From Hahella sp018986435 (GTDB lineage Bacteria; Pseudomonadota; Gammaproteobacteria; Pseudomonadales; Oleiphilaceae), in contig NZ_CP192738.1 in NCBI RefSeq assembly GCF_050749805.1, positions 124,001-188,000 of the forward strand: 64,000 bases of DNA, in the 5' to 3' direction. This document shows, in pieces, positions 50,573 through 59,282 of this stretch (position 1 is its first letter; each line of letters begins with the position of its first letter). The notes beneath the pieces were generated by a model, which saw only the letters and a list, made by a program, of their open reading frames with translations, did not search any database and was not told the origin of the DNA. A program made the translations under genes and the position numbers.

Positions 50573-52384
50573 ATGAATCGCATATCATCTTCTCTTCAAT
50601 CGCCACTGCAGGCTTTGCAGACCTTATTCGGGTACGAGGCATTTCGCGGCCCGCAGGAAGCCGTCATCGGGGAACTGATGGCTGGCCGGGACGCCCTGGT
50701 TTTGATGCCTACCGGCGGCGGTAAATCACTTTGCTATCAAATTCCCGCTATCTTGCGTAATGGCGTAGGAGTGGTGATTTCTCCTTTGATCGCATTGATG
50801 CAGGACCAGGTGGACGCTCTGCGACAGGTCGGCGTTAACGCGGGTTTTCTGAATTCCAGCCTCAGTCTGGCGGAGTTGCGGGATATGGAACGCGCGCTGC
50901 TGGACCAGGAGCTGGATATGCTCTATATCGCGCCAGAGCGTTTGACTCAGGAGCGTACGCTGGAACTGCTGCAACGCACGCCTATCTCCCTGTTCGCCAT
51001 TGATGAAGCCCACTGTGTGTCGCAATGGGGCCACGATTTCCGCGCTGACTATCTACAGCTTAACTTGTTGCAGGAGCGATTCCCTCACGTGCCCAGGGTG
51101 GCGCTGACCGCCACCGCCGACGAGCGCACCAGAAAGGAAATCGCCGAGCGCCTGGGGCTGACGGAGGCGCAGCATTTCATCAGCGGTTTCGATCGTCCCA
51201 ATATCCAATATCGCATTACCCAGAAACAAAATGCGCGGCAGCAGTTATTGCGCTTTTTACGTGCTGAACACGCCAGCGACGCAGGCATTGTTTACTGTTT
51301 ATCCCGCAATAAAGTTGAGCAAGTGGCGGAATGGTTGTGCAAGGAAGGCTTCAATGCGTTGCCGTATCACGCTGGATTGCCGGCGGATGTGCGACAGGAG
51401 CATCAGCAGCGTTTTTTAAGGGAAGACGGCGTTATCGTGGTGGCCACCATCGCTTTCGGGATGGGGATTGATAAGCCGGATGTACGTTTTGTTGCTCACC
51501 TGGATCTTCCCAAAAGCATTGAATCCTATTATCAGGAAACCGGCCGCGCGGGCCGTGACGGACTGCCTTCCACCGCCTGGATGGCATACGGGCTGCAGGA
51601 TGTGATCAAACTGCGGCAGATGATGGAAGGCTCTCCCGGCGCAGAGCAATTCAAACGGGCGGAGAGACAGAAACTCGACGCCATGCTGGGACTGTGTGAA
51701 ATCGTCAGCTGTCGCCGTCGCGCGCTGTTGCGCTATTTTGGTGAGACGGCGCCTGAGCAATGCGGTAACTGCGACGCCTGTTTGAATCCGGCGGAAACCT
51801 GGGATGCGACGGTAGCGGCGCAGAAGGCTTTGTCCTGTATTTATCGCACGGGACAGCGCTTTGGCGTCAATCATCTTATTGATGTCGTGCGAGGCGAACT
51901 GACCGACAAGGTGAAGCAGTTTGGTCATGAGCGCCTGCCCACTTTTGGCGTCGGCGAGGATATGGATGCGGCGCAATGGCGTTCGGTATTGCGCCAGCTA
52001 ACCGCGCGGGGACTGTTGAATGTGGATCTGGATGGCTTCGGGGCTTTGAAGTTGACGGAATCCTGCCGACCCATTTTGCGCGGCGAACAGGAAGTGCGGT
52101 TGCGGCGCGACGTAAAAGAAGTGGTGTCGAAAGCGCCGCGACGCAGTGGCGAATCCCTGCGTGAAGAAGATCAGCCATTATGGGATGCGTTGCGTATCCG
52201 CCGTAAGGAGTTGGCGGAGGAACAGGGCGTGGCGCCTTACATGATTTTCCATGACGCCACACTGATGGAAATCTTGCGTCATCGTCCTCAGAACGAGATG
52301 GAGTTCTTGGCTCTCAACGGCGTCGGCAAGAGCAAGCTGGAGCGCTACGGCGAGGACTTCATGGAAATTGTCCGCAACGCCTGA
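50573..52384 (+). CDS. recQ: ATP-dependent DNA helicase RecQ
   Basis: A 603-residue superfamily 2 helicase of normal length. Walker A is MPTGGGKS (45-52); the DEAHC box is near 144, with QWGHDFR; motif VI is YYQETGRAGRDG. The Zn-binding region around 375-405 has the four Cys (C-EIVS-C and CGNCDAC), followed by a winged helix and a C-terminal HRDC domain (about 525-603, with NEMEFLALNGVGKSKLERYG). It unwinds DNA 3' to 5' in recombination and fork repair. The start at ATG 50573 follows CGCGGCT. Confidence 0.97.
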   Translation: MNRISSSLQSPLQALQTLFGYEAFRGPQEAVIGELMAGRDALVLMPTGGGKSLCYQIPAILRNGVGVVISPLIALMQDQVDALRQVGVNAGFLNSSLSLAELRDMERALLDQELDMLYIAPERLTQERTLELLQRTPISLFAIDEAHCVSQWGHDFRADYLQLNLLQERFPHVPRVALTATADERTRKEIAERLGLTEAQHFISGFDRPNIQYRITQKQNARQQLLRFLRAEHASDAGIVYCLSRNKVEQVAEWLCKEGFNALPYHAGLPADVRQEHQQRFLREDGVIVVATIAFGMGIDKPDVRFVAHLDLPKSIESYYQETGRAGRDGLPSTAWMAYGLQDVIKLRQMMEGSPGAEQFKRAERQKLDAMLGLCEIVSCRRRALLRYFGETAPEQCGNCDACLNPAETWDATVAAQKALSCIYRTGQRFGVNHLIDVVRGELTDKVKQFGHERLPTFGVGEDMDAAQWRSVLRQLTARGLLNVDLDGFGALKLTESCRPILRGEQEVRLRRDVKEVVSKAPRRSGESLREEDQPLWDALRIRRKELAEEQGVAPYMIFHDATLMEILRHRPQNEMEFLALNGVGKSKLERYGEDFMEIVRNA

Positions 52385-52389
52385 GCCTG

Positions 52390-53124
52390 TCAGGCGGATG
52401 CATTTTCTATGCGTTCGAAAATAGCGTCCGCCGCCACAGCAAGCAAAGCCACCAGGATGGCTCCCTGTAGCACATAGGCGGTATTGCCGTTGATCAAGCC
52501 CGCCACGATAGGGTCGCCGAGGGTCTTGGCTCCGATGGTGGAGCCGATGGCGGCGGTGGCGATGTTAATGGTCACAGAAGTGCGTACGCCCGCCATGATC
52601 ACTTTGAAGGCGAGAGGCAGCTCCACCTTCCATAACACCTGCGACGGCGACATTCCCATACCGCGCGCCGCCTCCAGCACTGCGCCGGAGACGCCTTCCA
52701 AACCAGCAATTGTGTTACGCACCACGGGCAGCAAACCGTAAAGCGTTAGTGCGACTACGGTGGGCGCGCCGCCAAAGCCAGTCATGGGAACCGCCAGCGC
52801 GAGCACGGCGACGGGAGGAAACGTTTGACCAATGGAAGCGACGTTATTCACCAGAGGAAGGAAATCCCGTCCGGATTCCCGGGTCACCAATATGCCGGAA
52901 ACCACGCCAACCGCCGTGGCGATAAACCCGGACAGCAGCACCAGACCCGCGTGGCTCAGTAACAGGCGCCAAAAGCTGTCGCGGTCATAAACTACCTGTG
53001 AGGCGTCAGGCTGCAGCCAGCGAAAGAGCGTTTCCATATGGGGAAACAAGCTGGCGCATAGAATTAACAGCAGCGCGGGCGTCAATGCCCTCCAGGGCGC
53101 GCGACGAATAGAGGCTCGCCACAT
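52390..53124 (-). CDS. yehW: Osmoprotectant ABC permease YehW type
   Basis: A 244-residue inner membrane permease of the BPD_transp_1 family, about six helices, with GPP-like NVASIGQTFPPVAVLALAV, ARGMGMSPSQVLWKVELPLAFKVIMAGVRTSV as the EAA-type coupling loop and GDPIVAGLINGNT. Length and position match E. coli YehW. Its start overlaps the ATPase stop by one base (TGATG), so it is translationally coupled. It works with YehY, YehX and OsmF in import of osmoprotectants or related small cations. Confidence 0.93.
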   Translation of the reverse strand: MWRASIRRAPWRALTPALLLILCASLFPHMETLFRWLQPDASQVVYDRDSFWRLLLSHAGLVLLSGFIATAVGVVSGILVTRESGRDFLPLVNNVASIGQTFPPVAVLALAVPMTGFGGAPTVVALTLYGLLPVVRNTIAGLEGVSGAVLEAARGMGMSPSQVLWKVELPLAFKVIMAGVRTSVTINIATAAIGSTIGAKTLGDPIVAGLINGNTAYVLQGAILVALLAVAADAIFERIENASA

Positions 53125-54191
53125 CAGGCGCAGCCTCCTACCAAATCCGCCATGCGCACTTCCGCCAGCAAGGTTCCATCAGAAGATAAAACTGGCAACG
53201 CAGCGACCTTGCGCCACAGCATTTTGGAGATCGCCAGCTTGACGCTGTCTTCCGCCTGCAGGCCCATGTCCGGCGTGACGTCTATTTCCCGCCAATGATA
53301 GCTGGCGTCGCCATCCACAGTTGCCTGCAGTAATCGCACCGGCGCATTCGCGCCATCAACCGCCCACAGTCTTCCCGAGCCCCTGCATGGAGGCGCGGCG
53401 CCCTGTACTCGCGGTGGATTGGGGCGCATGATGTCGCGCACCTGCTTGCATGACGCCGCTTTGAGACCCCGGTCCTGGCTGCCGATAATATTCTCGACAA
53501 AGTGATTCGCTGGGCGGTGCAGAATGTTTTCCGGCGTGTCGTATTGGATGATCTGACCGGCGTCCATCACCACCATGCGAGTGGCGAGCTTCAATGCTTC
53601 TTCAATGTCGTGAGTAACGAATACGATGGTTTTCTTGATCTGCGACTGAATCCGCAGCATCTCTTCCTGCAGGCTTTCCCGGGTGATGGGATCGAGAGCC
53701 CCAAAGGGTTCGTCCATGAGCAAAATATCCGGGTCCGCCGCCAGCGCACGCGCCACACCAACGCGTTGGGCCTGTCCACCAGATAATTCATGGGGCATTT
53801 TGTCAGCGAAAATGGCGGGATCGAGCGCGAACAGTTCCAGTAATTCATTGACCCGATTGTGTATGCGTTGCGCATCCCACTTGAGCAGGCGAGGAACCAC
53901 CGCGATATTTTTCGCCACGCTCCAGTGAGGAAACAAACCGATGTTTTGAATGGCGTAGCCAATACGCCGACGCAGCGCGTTGATCTCAAAGCTGGCGATT
54001 TCCTGATTATTGATCAGAATGCGCCCTTCATTGTGCTCCACTAGTCGGTTGATCATTTTTAACGTGGTGGATTTGCCGCAGCCGGAGGTGCCTACCAGCA
54101 CGCAAAAGTCGCCGCTGGCGATGTCCAAAGAGAGGTTGCGTACGGCGTATTGCTCGCCGTATTTCATGGAAACGTTGTCCAGACGGATCAT
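53124..54191 (-). CDS. yehX: Osmoprotectant ABC ATPase YehX type
   Basis: A 355-residue ATPase with Walker A GTSGCGKST (34-42), signature LSGGQ (136-140), Walker B ILLMDEPFGALDP, and VFVTHDIEEALKLA. Beyond residue 240 is a tail ending in VKLAISKMLWRKVAALPVLSSDGTLLAEVRMADLV, which looks like a single CBS-type domain; CBS domains in the related OpuA ATPases regulate transport by ionic strength. It is longer than E. coli YehX (308). ATGA overlap with yehY. Confidence 0.95.
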   Translation of the reverse strand: MIRLDNVSMKYGEQYAVRNLSLDIASGDFCVLVGTSGCGKSTTLKMINRLVEHNEGRILINNQEIASFEINALRRRIGYAIQNIGLFPHWSVAKNIAVVPRLLKWDAQRIHNRVNELLELFALDPAIFADKMPHELSGGQAQRVGVARALAADPDILLMDEPFGALDPITRESLQEEMLRIQSQIKKTIVFVTHDIEEALKLATRMVVMDAGQIIQYDTPENILHRPANHFVENIIGSQDRGLKAASCKQVRDIMRPNPPRVQGAAPPCRGSGRLWAVDGANAPVRLLQATVDGDASYHWREIDVTPDMGLQAEDSVKLAISKMLWRKVAALPVLSSDGTLLAEVRMADLVGGCA

Positions 54192-55363
54192 GGGGCGCCT
54201 CGGGTTGTGGCGGTCAAGAATGCGAACAGGGCGTCTGCGGCGAGGGCGAACAGGATTGTGGGAATGGCGCCCAAAAGCACTAAATCCATCGCCGCCTGAC
54301 CCAGGCCCTGAAAGATGAAGGTTCCCATACCTCCGGCGCCGATTAGCGCGGCGACGGCGGTTAGGCCGATGGTTTGCACGGTCATGATGCGCAGTCCTTC
54401 CAGAATCACGGGAGCCGCCAATGGCAGGCGCACCTGCAGGAATACCTGGCTTTCACTCATTCCCATGCCGCGAGCGGCCTCCAGAACCGGTTCAGGGGTT
54501 CCGGTGAGAGCGACGTAAGCGTTACGGGTCATGGGCAGTAAACTGTAGCCAATCAGGGCGATCAACGCGGGGGTGAAGCCGATCCCCTGAACGCCGATAG
54601 CGCGCAGCCACCCAAACTCGTTGGCGAGGTAACTCAGAGGTGCGATCAGTAGGCCAAAAAGCGCCAGGCTGGGAATCGTCTGCACCACGCTAAGCACCCC
54701 AAACAGCCCCCGTCGGGCCTTTTCCGAGCGCGTCGCCCAGATAGCGAGCGCCATGCCCATCACCGCGCTGGGCAGCATTGACCAGAAAACGAGGTTGAAA
54801 TGCGCGCCCATCTCCGTCACAAACTGGCGTTGCCTGACATGAAACTCTTGCGCCAGGGATAACTTCTCCAGTACGCCATAGGAGTAGGCGATTGCGATGC
54901 CCGCGACGACGACGGTGACGCTGGCGAGTTTCAGCCAGATTCCGGCCTGTAGCTTGTGGCAGGCTTCAATCATGATCAGCGCCATGAAGAAGCCCGCCAG
55001 CCAAAAGCCGCTACCCAGCGCCGCACGGCCATGTTGCAGCCCTTCGATTGCGCGCTCTAGTCCAAATACGCCCGCCAGCACAGGCAAGAAGGCGACCAGG
55101 GTGGTCGCCGTCAGCAATATGGCAAGATAGGCATGGCGGTTCGGGCGCCAGGATAACAAAGCGATAGCGAGCGCGCCGGCGAAAACCGGCAGGGTCCATC
55201 GAAGGGAAAGAGCGTCCAGTAAGGCAACGCCCTCCCCAGGCAGTATGCGGTTCGGTTGAAAGGAAGCAAAATCTAGAAACAGCAGCGCCGCGACGGCCAG
55301 GACGGACATTGAAAGCGTCACGCGATTTGCGCCTTGCAGCGCGCTGCGGTCTCCCGCCGGCAA
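54188..55363 (-). CDS. yehY: Osmoprotectant ABC permease YehY type
   Basis: A 391-residue polytopic permease, matching the large permease YehY (385 in E. coli). It begins with six or so hydrophobic helices that have no homologue in YehW, then the BPD_transp_1 core with PSLALFGLLIAPL, ARGMGMSESQVFLQVRLPLAAPVILEGLRIM and a C-terminal FLTATTRGAP. The frame begins with a TTG at 55363, but the GTG at 55321, with AAGG 8 bases upstream, is an alternative start. It overlaps the ATPase start by four bases. Confidence 0.92.
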   Translation of the reverse strand: MPAGDRSALQGANRVTLSMSVLAVAALLFLDFASFQPNRILPGEGVALLDALSLRWTLPVFAGALAIALLSWRPNRHAYLAILLTATTLVAFLPVLAGVFGLERAIEGLQHGRAALGSGFWLAGFFMALIMIEACHKLQAGIWLKLASVTVVVAGIAIAYSYGVLEKLSLAQEFHVRQRQFVTEMGAHFNLVFWSMLPSAVMGMALAIWATRSEKARRGLFGVLSVVQTIPSLALFGLLIAPLSYLANEFGWLRAIGVQGIGFTPALIALIGYSLLPMTRNAYVALTGTPEPVLEAARGMGMSESQVFLQVRLPLAAPVILEGLRIMTVQTIGLTAVAALIGAGGMGTFIFQGLGQAAMDLVLLGAIPTILFALAADALFAFLTATTRGAP

Positions 55364-55371
55364 TATATGGG

Positions 55372-56295
55372 TTAGAGCAGTCCGGCGGATTTTAAGAACT
55401 CCCGGGCCACTTCTTTGGGGTCGAGACCATTAACGGCGACATCTGCGTTGAGACGTTGCAGCGTGGTCAAGTCGAGCTTTTCGAATATAGCGTCGATCAT
55501 CGGACCTATGTCTGGATTCGCTTTCAGTATCTCGCCGCGCACTACCGCTGCCGGCTCATAGACCGGCTGCACGTTGCGCGGGTCCTGCAGCACCACCATA
55601 TCCAGTGCGCTCAGGCCGCCGTCAGTGCCGTACGCCATCGCCGCATTGACGCCGTTGGTGCGTAAGGCGGCGGCGCGAATGGTTGCAGCGGTGTTGCCGC
55701 CGGATAATACCAGCAGCTGATCGGCGGTCAGTTCAAACCCATAGGCTTTCTGAAAGGCGGGCAGGGCGAAATCCGACTCCACAAACTCGGCGCTGGCGGC
55801 GAGCTTTATTTCTCCGCCATCTTTCAGAAAGCGGGAAAGGTCATCCAGGGTCGTCAGTTTTTGCTCTCGCGCCAAATCGCCGCGTACGCTAATCGCCCAG
55901 GTGTTGTTTGCGTCAGCGGGATGCAGCCAGACTAGATTATTGGCGGCGAGATCTTTTTCTTTTGCTGTGGCGTAGGCTTTGGTTGGGTCCTTCCAGACAG
56001 GGCTGTCCGCCATGTCGAAGAAAAACGCCGCATTGCCCGTGTATTCCGGGTAAACGTCTATCTGGCCGTTGATCAGCGCGGTGCGGACGATTTTGGTGGC
56101 GCCAAGTTGGATGCGATCTTCTACTTCATAGCCGGCTTTTTCCAGCCGAAGCAAAATCATGTTGCCGAGCACGGAGCCTTCCGTGTCGATTTTAGAAGCG
56201 ACGACAATCTTGTCTTTGGCCGCGACGTGAGTGGCGATGGACAGGCCCAGTACGAGGGCGGCGGCAAGTCGTCCAAGTCTGCTCTTGCGGTTCAC
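55372..56295 (-). CDS. osmF: Osmoprotectant-binding protein OsmF/YehZ type
   Basis: A 307-residue periplasmic protein with a signal peptide (LAAALVLGLSIATHVAA). KIVVASKIDTEGSVLGNMILLRLEKAGYEV, DVYPEYTGNAAFFF and MAYGTDGGLSALDMVVLQDPRN are typical of the OpuAC/OsmF family. It heads the osmF-yehY-yehX-yehW order, the same as E. coli yehZYXW. Start GTG 56295 follows AGGAGA. The E. coli system is under RpoS and has low affinity for glycine betaine. Confidence 0.95.
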   Translation of the reverse strand: MNRKSRLGRLAAALVLGLSIATHVAAKDKIVVASKIDTEGSVLGNMILLRLEKAGYEVEDRIQLGATKIVRTALINGQIDVYPEYTGNAAFFFDMADSPVWKDPTKAYATAKEKDLAANNLVWLHPADANNTWAISVRGDLAREQKLTTLDDLSRFLKDGGEIKLAASAEFVESDFALPAFQKAYGFELTADQLLVLSGGNTAATIRAAALRTNGVNAAMAYGTDGGLSALDMVVLQDPRNVQPVYEPAAVVRGEILKANPDIGPMIDAIFEKLDLTTLQRLNADVAVNGLDPKEVAREFLKSAGLL

Positions 56296-56781
56296 GATAT
56301 GTCTCCTGTCGGTCAGGTCGGTAATTCAATCAGGGAAGCGGCATGAGGATCTTATTCGTTTGATGCGTCCACTTTTTCCTGCCGGGAGGCAGCAGTGTCC
56401 CCCATGGCGCGTCTTGATTCAACCTTGGCCCGGCAATGCGGAGTGGGATTGGTAGTTTGTGAGATCCAGTATGCGAAAACCGAGACTACACATATAAGTG
56501 GTTGACATGGCGCAACTAAATGGAGTCTGATAGCCGCTCAGTACACGCAAGAAATGCAAGGGAGGAGCCACATGATGACTCAATCAACTCATCAAAAAAG
56601 AGCCAAGGATCTGCGATCTACTCAAGGTTGCTCTGTCTCCTTAGCTTTCCGTGTGCTGACGAACCACTAAATACTATCTATCAGCCGCGGAACTCATCGC
56701 GGCTGGTTGGATATGCGCCTGAAGTACCCATAGATACCCTTCCTTCCCGATGTGTTCCCGGCGATAACCGAGGAATACACG
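56296..56781. other. Intergenic region upstream of osmF and of the DUF1127-like gene
   Basis: These 486 bases contain two promoter areas and no convincing protein gene. TTGACA at 56502-56507 with TCTGAT at 56526-56531 (18-bp spacer) is a candidate sigma-70 promoter for the DUF1127-like gene, which would give a leader of about 240 nt. In it, CAGCCGCG (56682-56689) and CGCGGCTG (56698-56705) form a perfect 8-bp hairpin. The long plus-strand frame at 56520-56807 lacks any family signal and a ribosome site. Confidence 0.45.
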
Positions 56782-57018
56782 ATGAAAAAGTTTTTCGTTC
56801 GCATTAACACTGCAGCACGTCGTATTTTTGTTGGAACTCCACGTATCGAAGGCCTGTATGGTATGAGCGACCACTTGCTGAGAGATATCGGAATGGAGCG
56901 AATCAGCGGAAAAGGCCTGCAGCTAATGGTGAACCCAGAGTCCACTATCGAACGTAAGCGTCCTGCCCGTGAAAGGGCGGAAACGCCTCTTCCGATACCT
57001 GAATTGACGAAGATATAG
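56782..57018 (+). CDS. DUF1127-like small basic protein
   Basis: A 78-residue protein starting MKKFFVRINTAARRIFVG. The core GMSDHLLRDIGMERISG matches the L-LLRDIG-R motif of DUF1127 proteins, small basic proteins, some of which act in RNA turnover or phosphate and carbon metabolism in alphaproteobacteria. The Arg/Glu/Pro tail is unlike short DUF1127 members. ATG 56782 has GAGGA 8 bases upstream; the longer frame from 56752 is less likely. The upstream leader with a strong hairpin suggests post-transcriptional control. Confidence 0.65.
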   Translation: MKKFFVRINTAARRIFVGTPRIEGLYGMSDHLLRDIGMERISGKGLQLMVNPESTIERKRPARERAETPLPIPELTKI

Positions 57019-57024
57019 ACCACC

Positions 57025-57051
57025 GCGCCGCAGCCGATCTGGTTGCGGCGC
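57025..57051 (+). terminator. Hairpin after the DUF1127-like gene
   Basis: GCGCCGCA at 57025-57032 pairs perfectly with TGCGGCGC at 57044-57051 around an 11-base loop. The tail TAATCTATAT is poor in T, so this is an inefficient terminator or a 3' stabiliser. Confidence 0.55.
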
Positions 57052-57339
57052 TAATCTATATGTCCTCGACTTCACTTTAGTACTTATTAATACTTAGATC
57101 CTGTCTTTCGCTTTTCCTCTTCGTTCGCAACGCCTTTCTAAGCATGCCCATGCTTTTTCACTTTTAATGAACGACGTCACAGACCGCTCACCGTAATTTT
57201 GAAGTAATTACGAACTCTTTTATTAAATATCGGTTAGAATGCGCGGAATTTTTTCGCCCCTCATATTCAGGGAGAGCGCCGGTCAATCGCATTGCTTGCT
57301 AACGGCGTTTATAGGATTTAGATATCAAAGCGTTGGCTT
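57052..57339 (+). other. AT-rich gap before the small membrane-protein operon
   Basis: The 288 bases hold no gene. A/T-rich sequence around 57060-57120 and 57190-57240 probably includes the promoter of the following operon, but I cannot assign boxes. No repeat or structured RNA recognised. Confidence 0.3.
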
Positions 57340-57684
57340 ATGCAAAAACTCACCTCATTTTTGTTCGTCTTTTTGGCCGCTGCCGGCATTCTCATACAGG
57401 CGTTCGTCTCCTGGTATTGGATGAATACGGAAGCGCCGCAGCAATTTTTGGACTTTTTCACATCCCTTTACGGTTACGCGCCAGCTTGGTCGGAATGGGC
57501 GTTCGGTCTTAAGCAGAACTCCTGGTGGCCTCCATTGGTTTGCGCAGCGTTGTTGATCCTGGCTATCACTAACCGGCGGGCGCAAAGTCTGCTGGGTATG
57601 GCGGCTGGAGTTTCCCTGTTGTTTGCAGGCGGTCTGGTGTACGCCATGTATCCCCTGCATTTGATGATGCAAGCGCCGGTCTAA
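57340..57684 (+). CDS. Small three-helix membrane protein
   Basis: A 114-residue protein. Hydrophobic segments occupy about 5-27, 62-80 and 85-108, connected by an aromatic loop with NTEAPQQFLDFFTSLYG and WSEWAFGLKQNSWW. No family identified. It is the first gene of a co-directional run ending near 59214, with 71 bases to the next. Such small proteins could be accessory subunits, but nothing in the sequence shows which. Confidence 0.55.
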   Translation: MQKLTSFLFVFLAAAGILIQAFVSWYWMNTEAPQQFLDFFTSLYGYAPAWSEWAFGLKQNSWWPPLVCAALLILAITNRRAQSLLGMAAGVSLLFAGGLVYAMYPLHLMMQAPV

Positions 57685-57755
57685 GCTCTCGTTTATTCGG
57701 GGCCGCAAAACTGAGCACTTCTATTTACCTGATGTTATAGAGTAAGAAGTTAGAA

Positions 57756-58493
57756 ATGCCTATTTTCGCAATTTCCATTATTTTTCAAGTTGCTCTGGTC
57801 ATGCACATAGTGAAGACGGGGCGTAGTACAACCTGGATCTGGATTGTGGTCATGTTGCCCTTCGCAGGTTCTGTCGCTTATTTTCTGGTGGAAATGCTGC
57901 CGGAGCTGGCGGGAAGCCGGACCGGCAGAAACGCGCAGCGCAAAATGCAGTCTATCGTTAATCCCGACAAGGCGGTCAAGCAGGCGGCCTTCAACTACTC
58001 CGTCACAGACAGCGTGGAAACCTCCATGCGGTTGGCGGAAGAATGGTTGGAGAAAGGGATGTTCGGGGAAGCCAAGGCGATGTATGAAAAGTCCCTGAAG
58101 GGAATTCACCAGACTGACCCTCACATCATGTACGGTCTCGCGAAAGCGGAATTTGGCCTGAACAACTATGGCGCAGTCCGTTCTGTGATGGACGACCTGA
58201 TCCGCCACAATCCTGATTTCAAAAACGCGGAAGCGCATCTTCTATACGCCCGGGCGTTAATGGAACTCAACGAAACTGCTGCAGCGAAGCACGAGTTTGA
58301 AGCGCTGGAAGCCTACTTTCCTGGCCCTGAAGCCAGTTATTGGTTTGGGATGTACCTGAAAGCCCAGGGCAGGGAAAGAGAGTCACAGGAGCAGTTCAAG
58401 AAAATTCTGGAAAAAGCGAAGATCTCCGGCAGACATTACCACTCATACCACAAAAAGTGGCTCAAGCTGGCCAAGCAGGAATTTACGGGTTGA
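57756..58493 (+). CDS. Membrane-anchored TPR protein with PLDc_N-like N terminus
   Basis: A 245-residue protein. The first 50 residues hold two hydrophobic segments (FAISIIFQVALVMHIV, WIWIVVMLPFAGSVAYFLVEML) as in PLDc_N modules. Then comes a stretch of tetratricopeptide-type repeats: ETSMRLAEEWLEKGMFGEAKAMYEKSL, HIMYGLAKAEFGLNNYGAVRSVMDDLI and the AEAHLLYARALMELNETAAAKHEFEAL segment. It is likely a scaffold on the cytoplasmic face of the inner membrane. It is followed after 2 bases by the next small gene. Confidence 0.8.
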   Translation: MPIFAISIIFQVALVMHIVKTGRSTTWIWIVVMLPFAGSVAYFLVEMLPELAGSRTGRNAQRKMQSIVNPDKAVKQAAFNYSVTDSVETSMRLAEEWLEKGMFGEAKAMYEKSLKGIHQTDPHIMYGLAKAEFGLNNYGAVRSVMDDLIRHNPDFKNAEAHLLYARALMELNETAAAKHEFEALEAYFPGPEASYWFGMYLKAQGRERESQEQFKKILEKAKISGRHYHSYHKKWLKLAKQEFTG

Positions 58494-58495
58494 TC

Positions 58496-58882
58496 ATGAG
58501 ATCTGAGTTGGACAGGCGAATCGAATACCAAAAGCTGAGATTGGATCAGAACAACACGCCGCCGCAAGAAATGAGAGAGGCGCGATCCAGAATCATGTAT
58601 ATCGAAGACAAATCTCTTGGTCTTGAAGGCTCGGCCCGCATTGGACGTGTTTATTTTTCCAAGAGTGGTAAGACGCTCTACTATCGTGGAAAAACGTTTC
58701 AAAGCCTTAAAGGACGGGGCTACAAATCAAATTTTTATGATATTGAAAGCGGTGACGAATATTGGATTTCTGGTCCAAGAAAGGACCGTAATGACCGTTT
58801 GTATGGCGGCAATGACGGAGTAGTGGTGGATGAGGACATTGCGCAGGAATACTTTGCGTACGTGAGTGGCGCTCTTAATTGA
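58496..58882 (+). CDS. Hypothetical protein in the TPR operon
   Basis: A 128-residue soluble protein. I chose ATG 58496 (MRSELDRRIEYQKL), since the longer frame from 58340 runs through the TPR gene. It starts with a charged helix, then RIMYIEDKSLGLEGSARIGRVYFSKSGKTLYYRG, GYKSNFYDIESGDEYWISGPRKDRNDRLYGG and a C-terminal VVVDEDIAQEY. It looks like a small beta-rich domain; I know no family for it. It begins 2 bases after the TPR stop, so it is coupled to it. Confidence 0.6.
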   Translation: MRSELDRRIEYQKLRLDQNNTPPQEMREARSRIMYIEDKSLGLEGSARIGRVYFSKSGKTLYYRGKTFQSLKGRGYKSNFYDIESGDEYWISGPRKDRNDRLYGGNDGVVVDEDIAQEYFAYVSGALN

Positions 58883-59214
58883 TTGAGTTTTCAGAACATA
58901 ATCGGAACGCACAAGTTCTGGCGCTGCATTATGCGCGCAGTCTGGGAGATGATTATGTGGTGGCGGTCATGTTTTCGCAGGCGGAGATCGCCACGTCTGA
59001 GGAGGCCTTACGAGTGGCGGCCTGCTTTTGGGAAATGACCGATCTGGCGGTTGCAGACGATAATGCGGAGCGCACAGTCGACGGCGTCGACGATCTGCAG
59101 TTCTGGATGTATAAGCTGTTTAATCAGGTTTATGGCTATCTAACCAAAGCGGGCTTTATTGATGAATGGAAACAGGCTTCCCGAGAGCAATATCAAGAAG
59201 GGTCTTATCAATAG
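58879..59214 (+). CDS. Hypothetical protein, last of the TPR operon
   Basis: A 111-residue acidic protein with IEFSEHNRNAQVLALHYARSLGDDYVVAVMFSQAE, EEALRVAACFWEMTDLAVADDNAER and FWMYKLFNQVYGYLTKAGFIDEWKQ. Family unknown. It appears to begin at TTG 58879, overlapping the previous stop by four bases (TTGA), which suggests re-initiation. A hairpin follows at 59232-59256. Confidence 0.55.
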   Translation: MIEFSEHNRNAQVLALHYARSLGDDYVVAVMFSQAEIATSEEALRVAACFWEMTDLAVADDNAERTVDGVDDLQFWMYKLFNQVYGYLTKAGFIDEWKQASREQYQEGSYQ

Positions 59215-59231
59215 TAAGCAGCAATCAAAAT

Positions 59232-59256
59232 AAGGAGAGGCGGGACTCCTCTCCTT
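59232..59256. terminator. Hairpin between the TPR operon and rtcA
   Basis: AAGGAGAGG at 59232-59240 and CCTCTCCTT at 59248-59256 form a perfect 9-bp stem with a 7-base loop. On the minus strand TTATTTTGATT follows; on the plus strand TTTAGTGTTT follows. It lies between the two convergent operons, so it may act in both directions. Confidence 0.7.
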
Positions 59257-59282
59257 TAGTGTTTCCATGAATAGTTGCTTCA

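Noticed and set aside
56520..56807. Plus-strand reading frame of 95 codons in the gap before the DUF1127-like gene
   Set aside because: No ribosome site, a protein with no family features, and overlap with the real start region at 56782.
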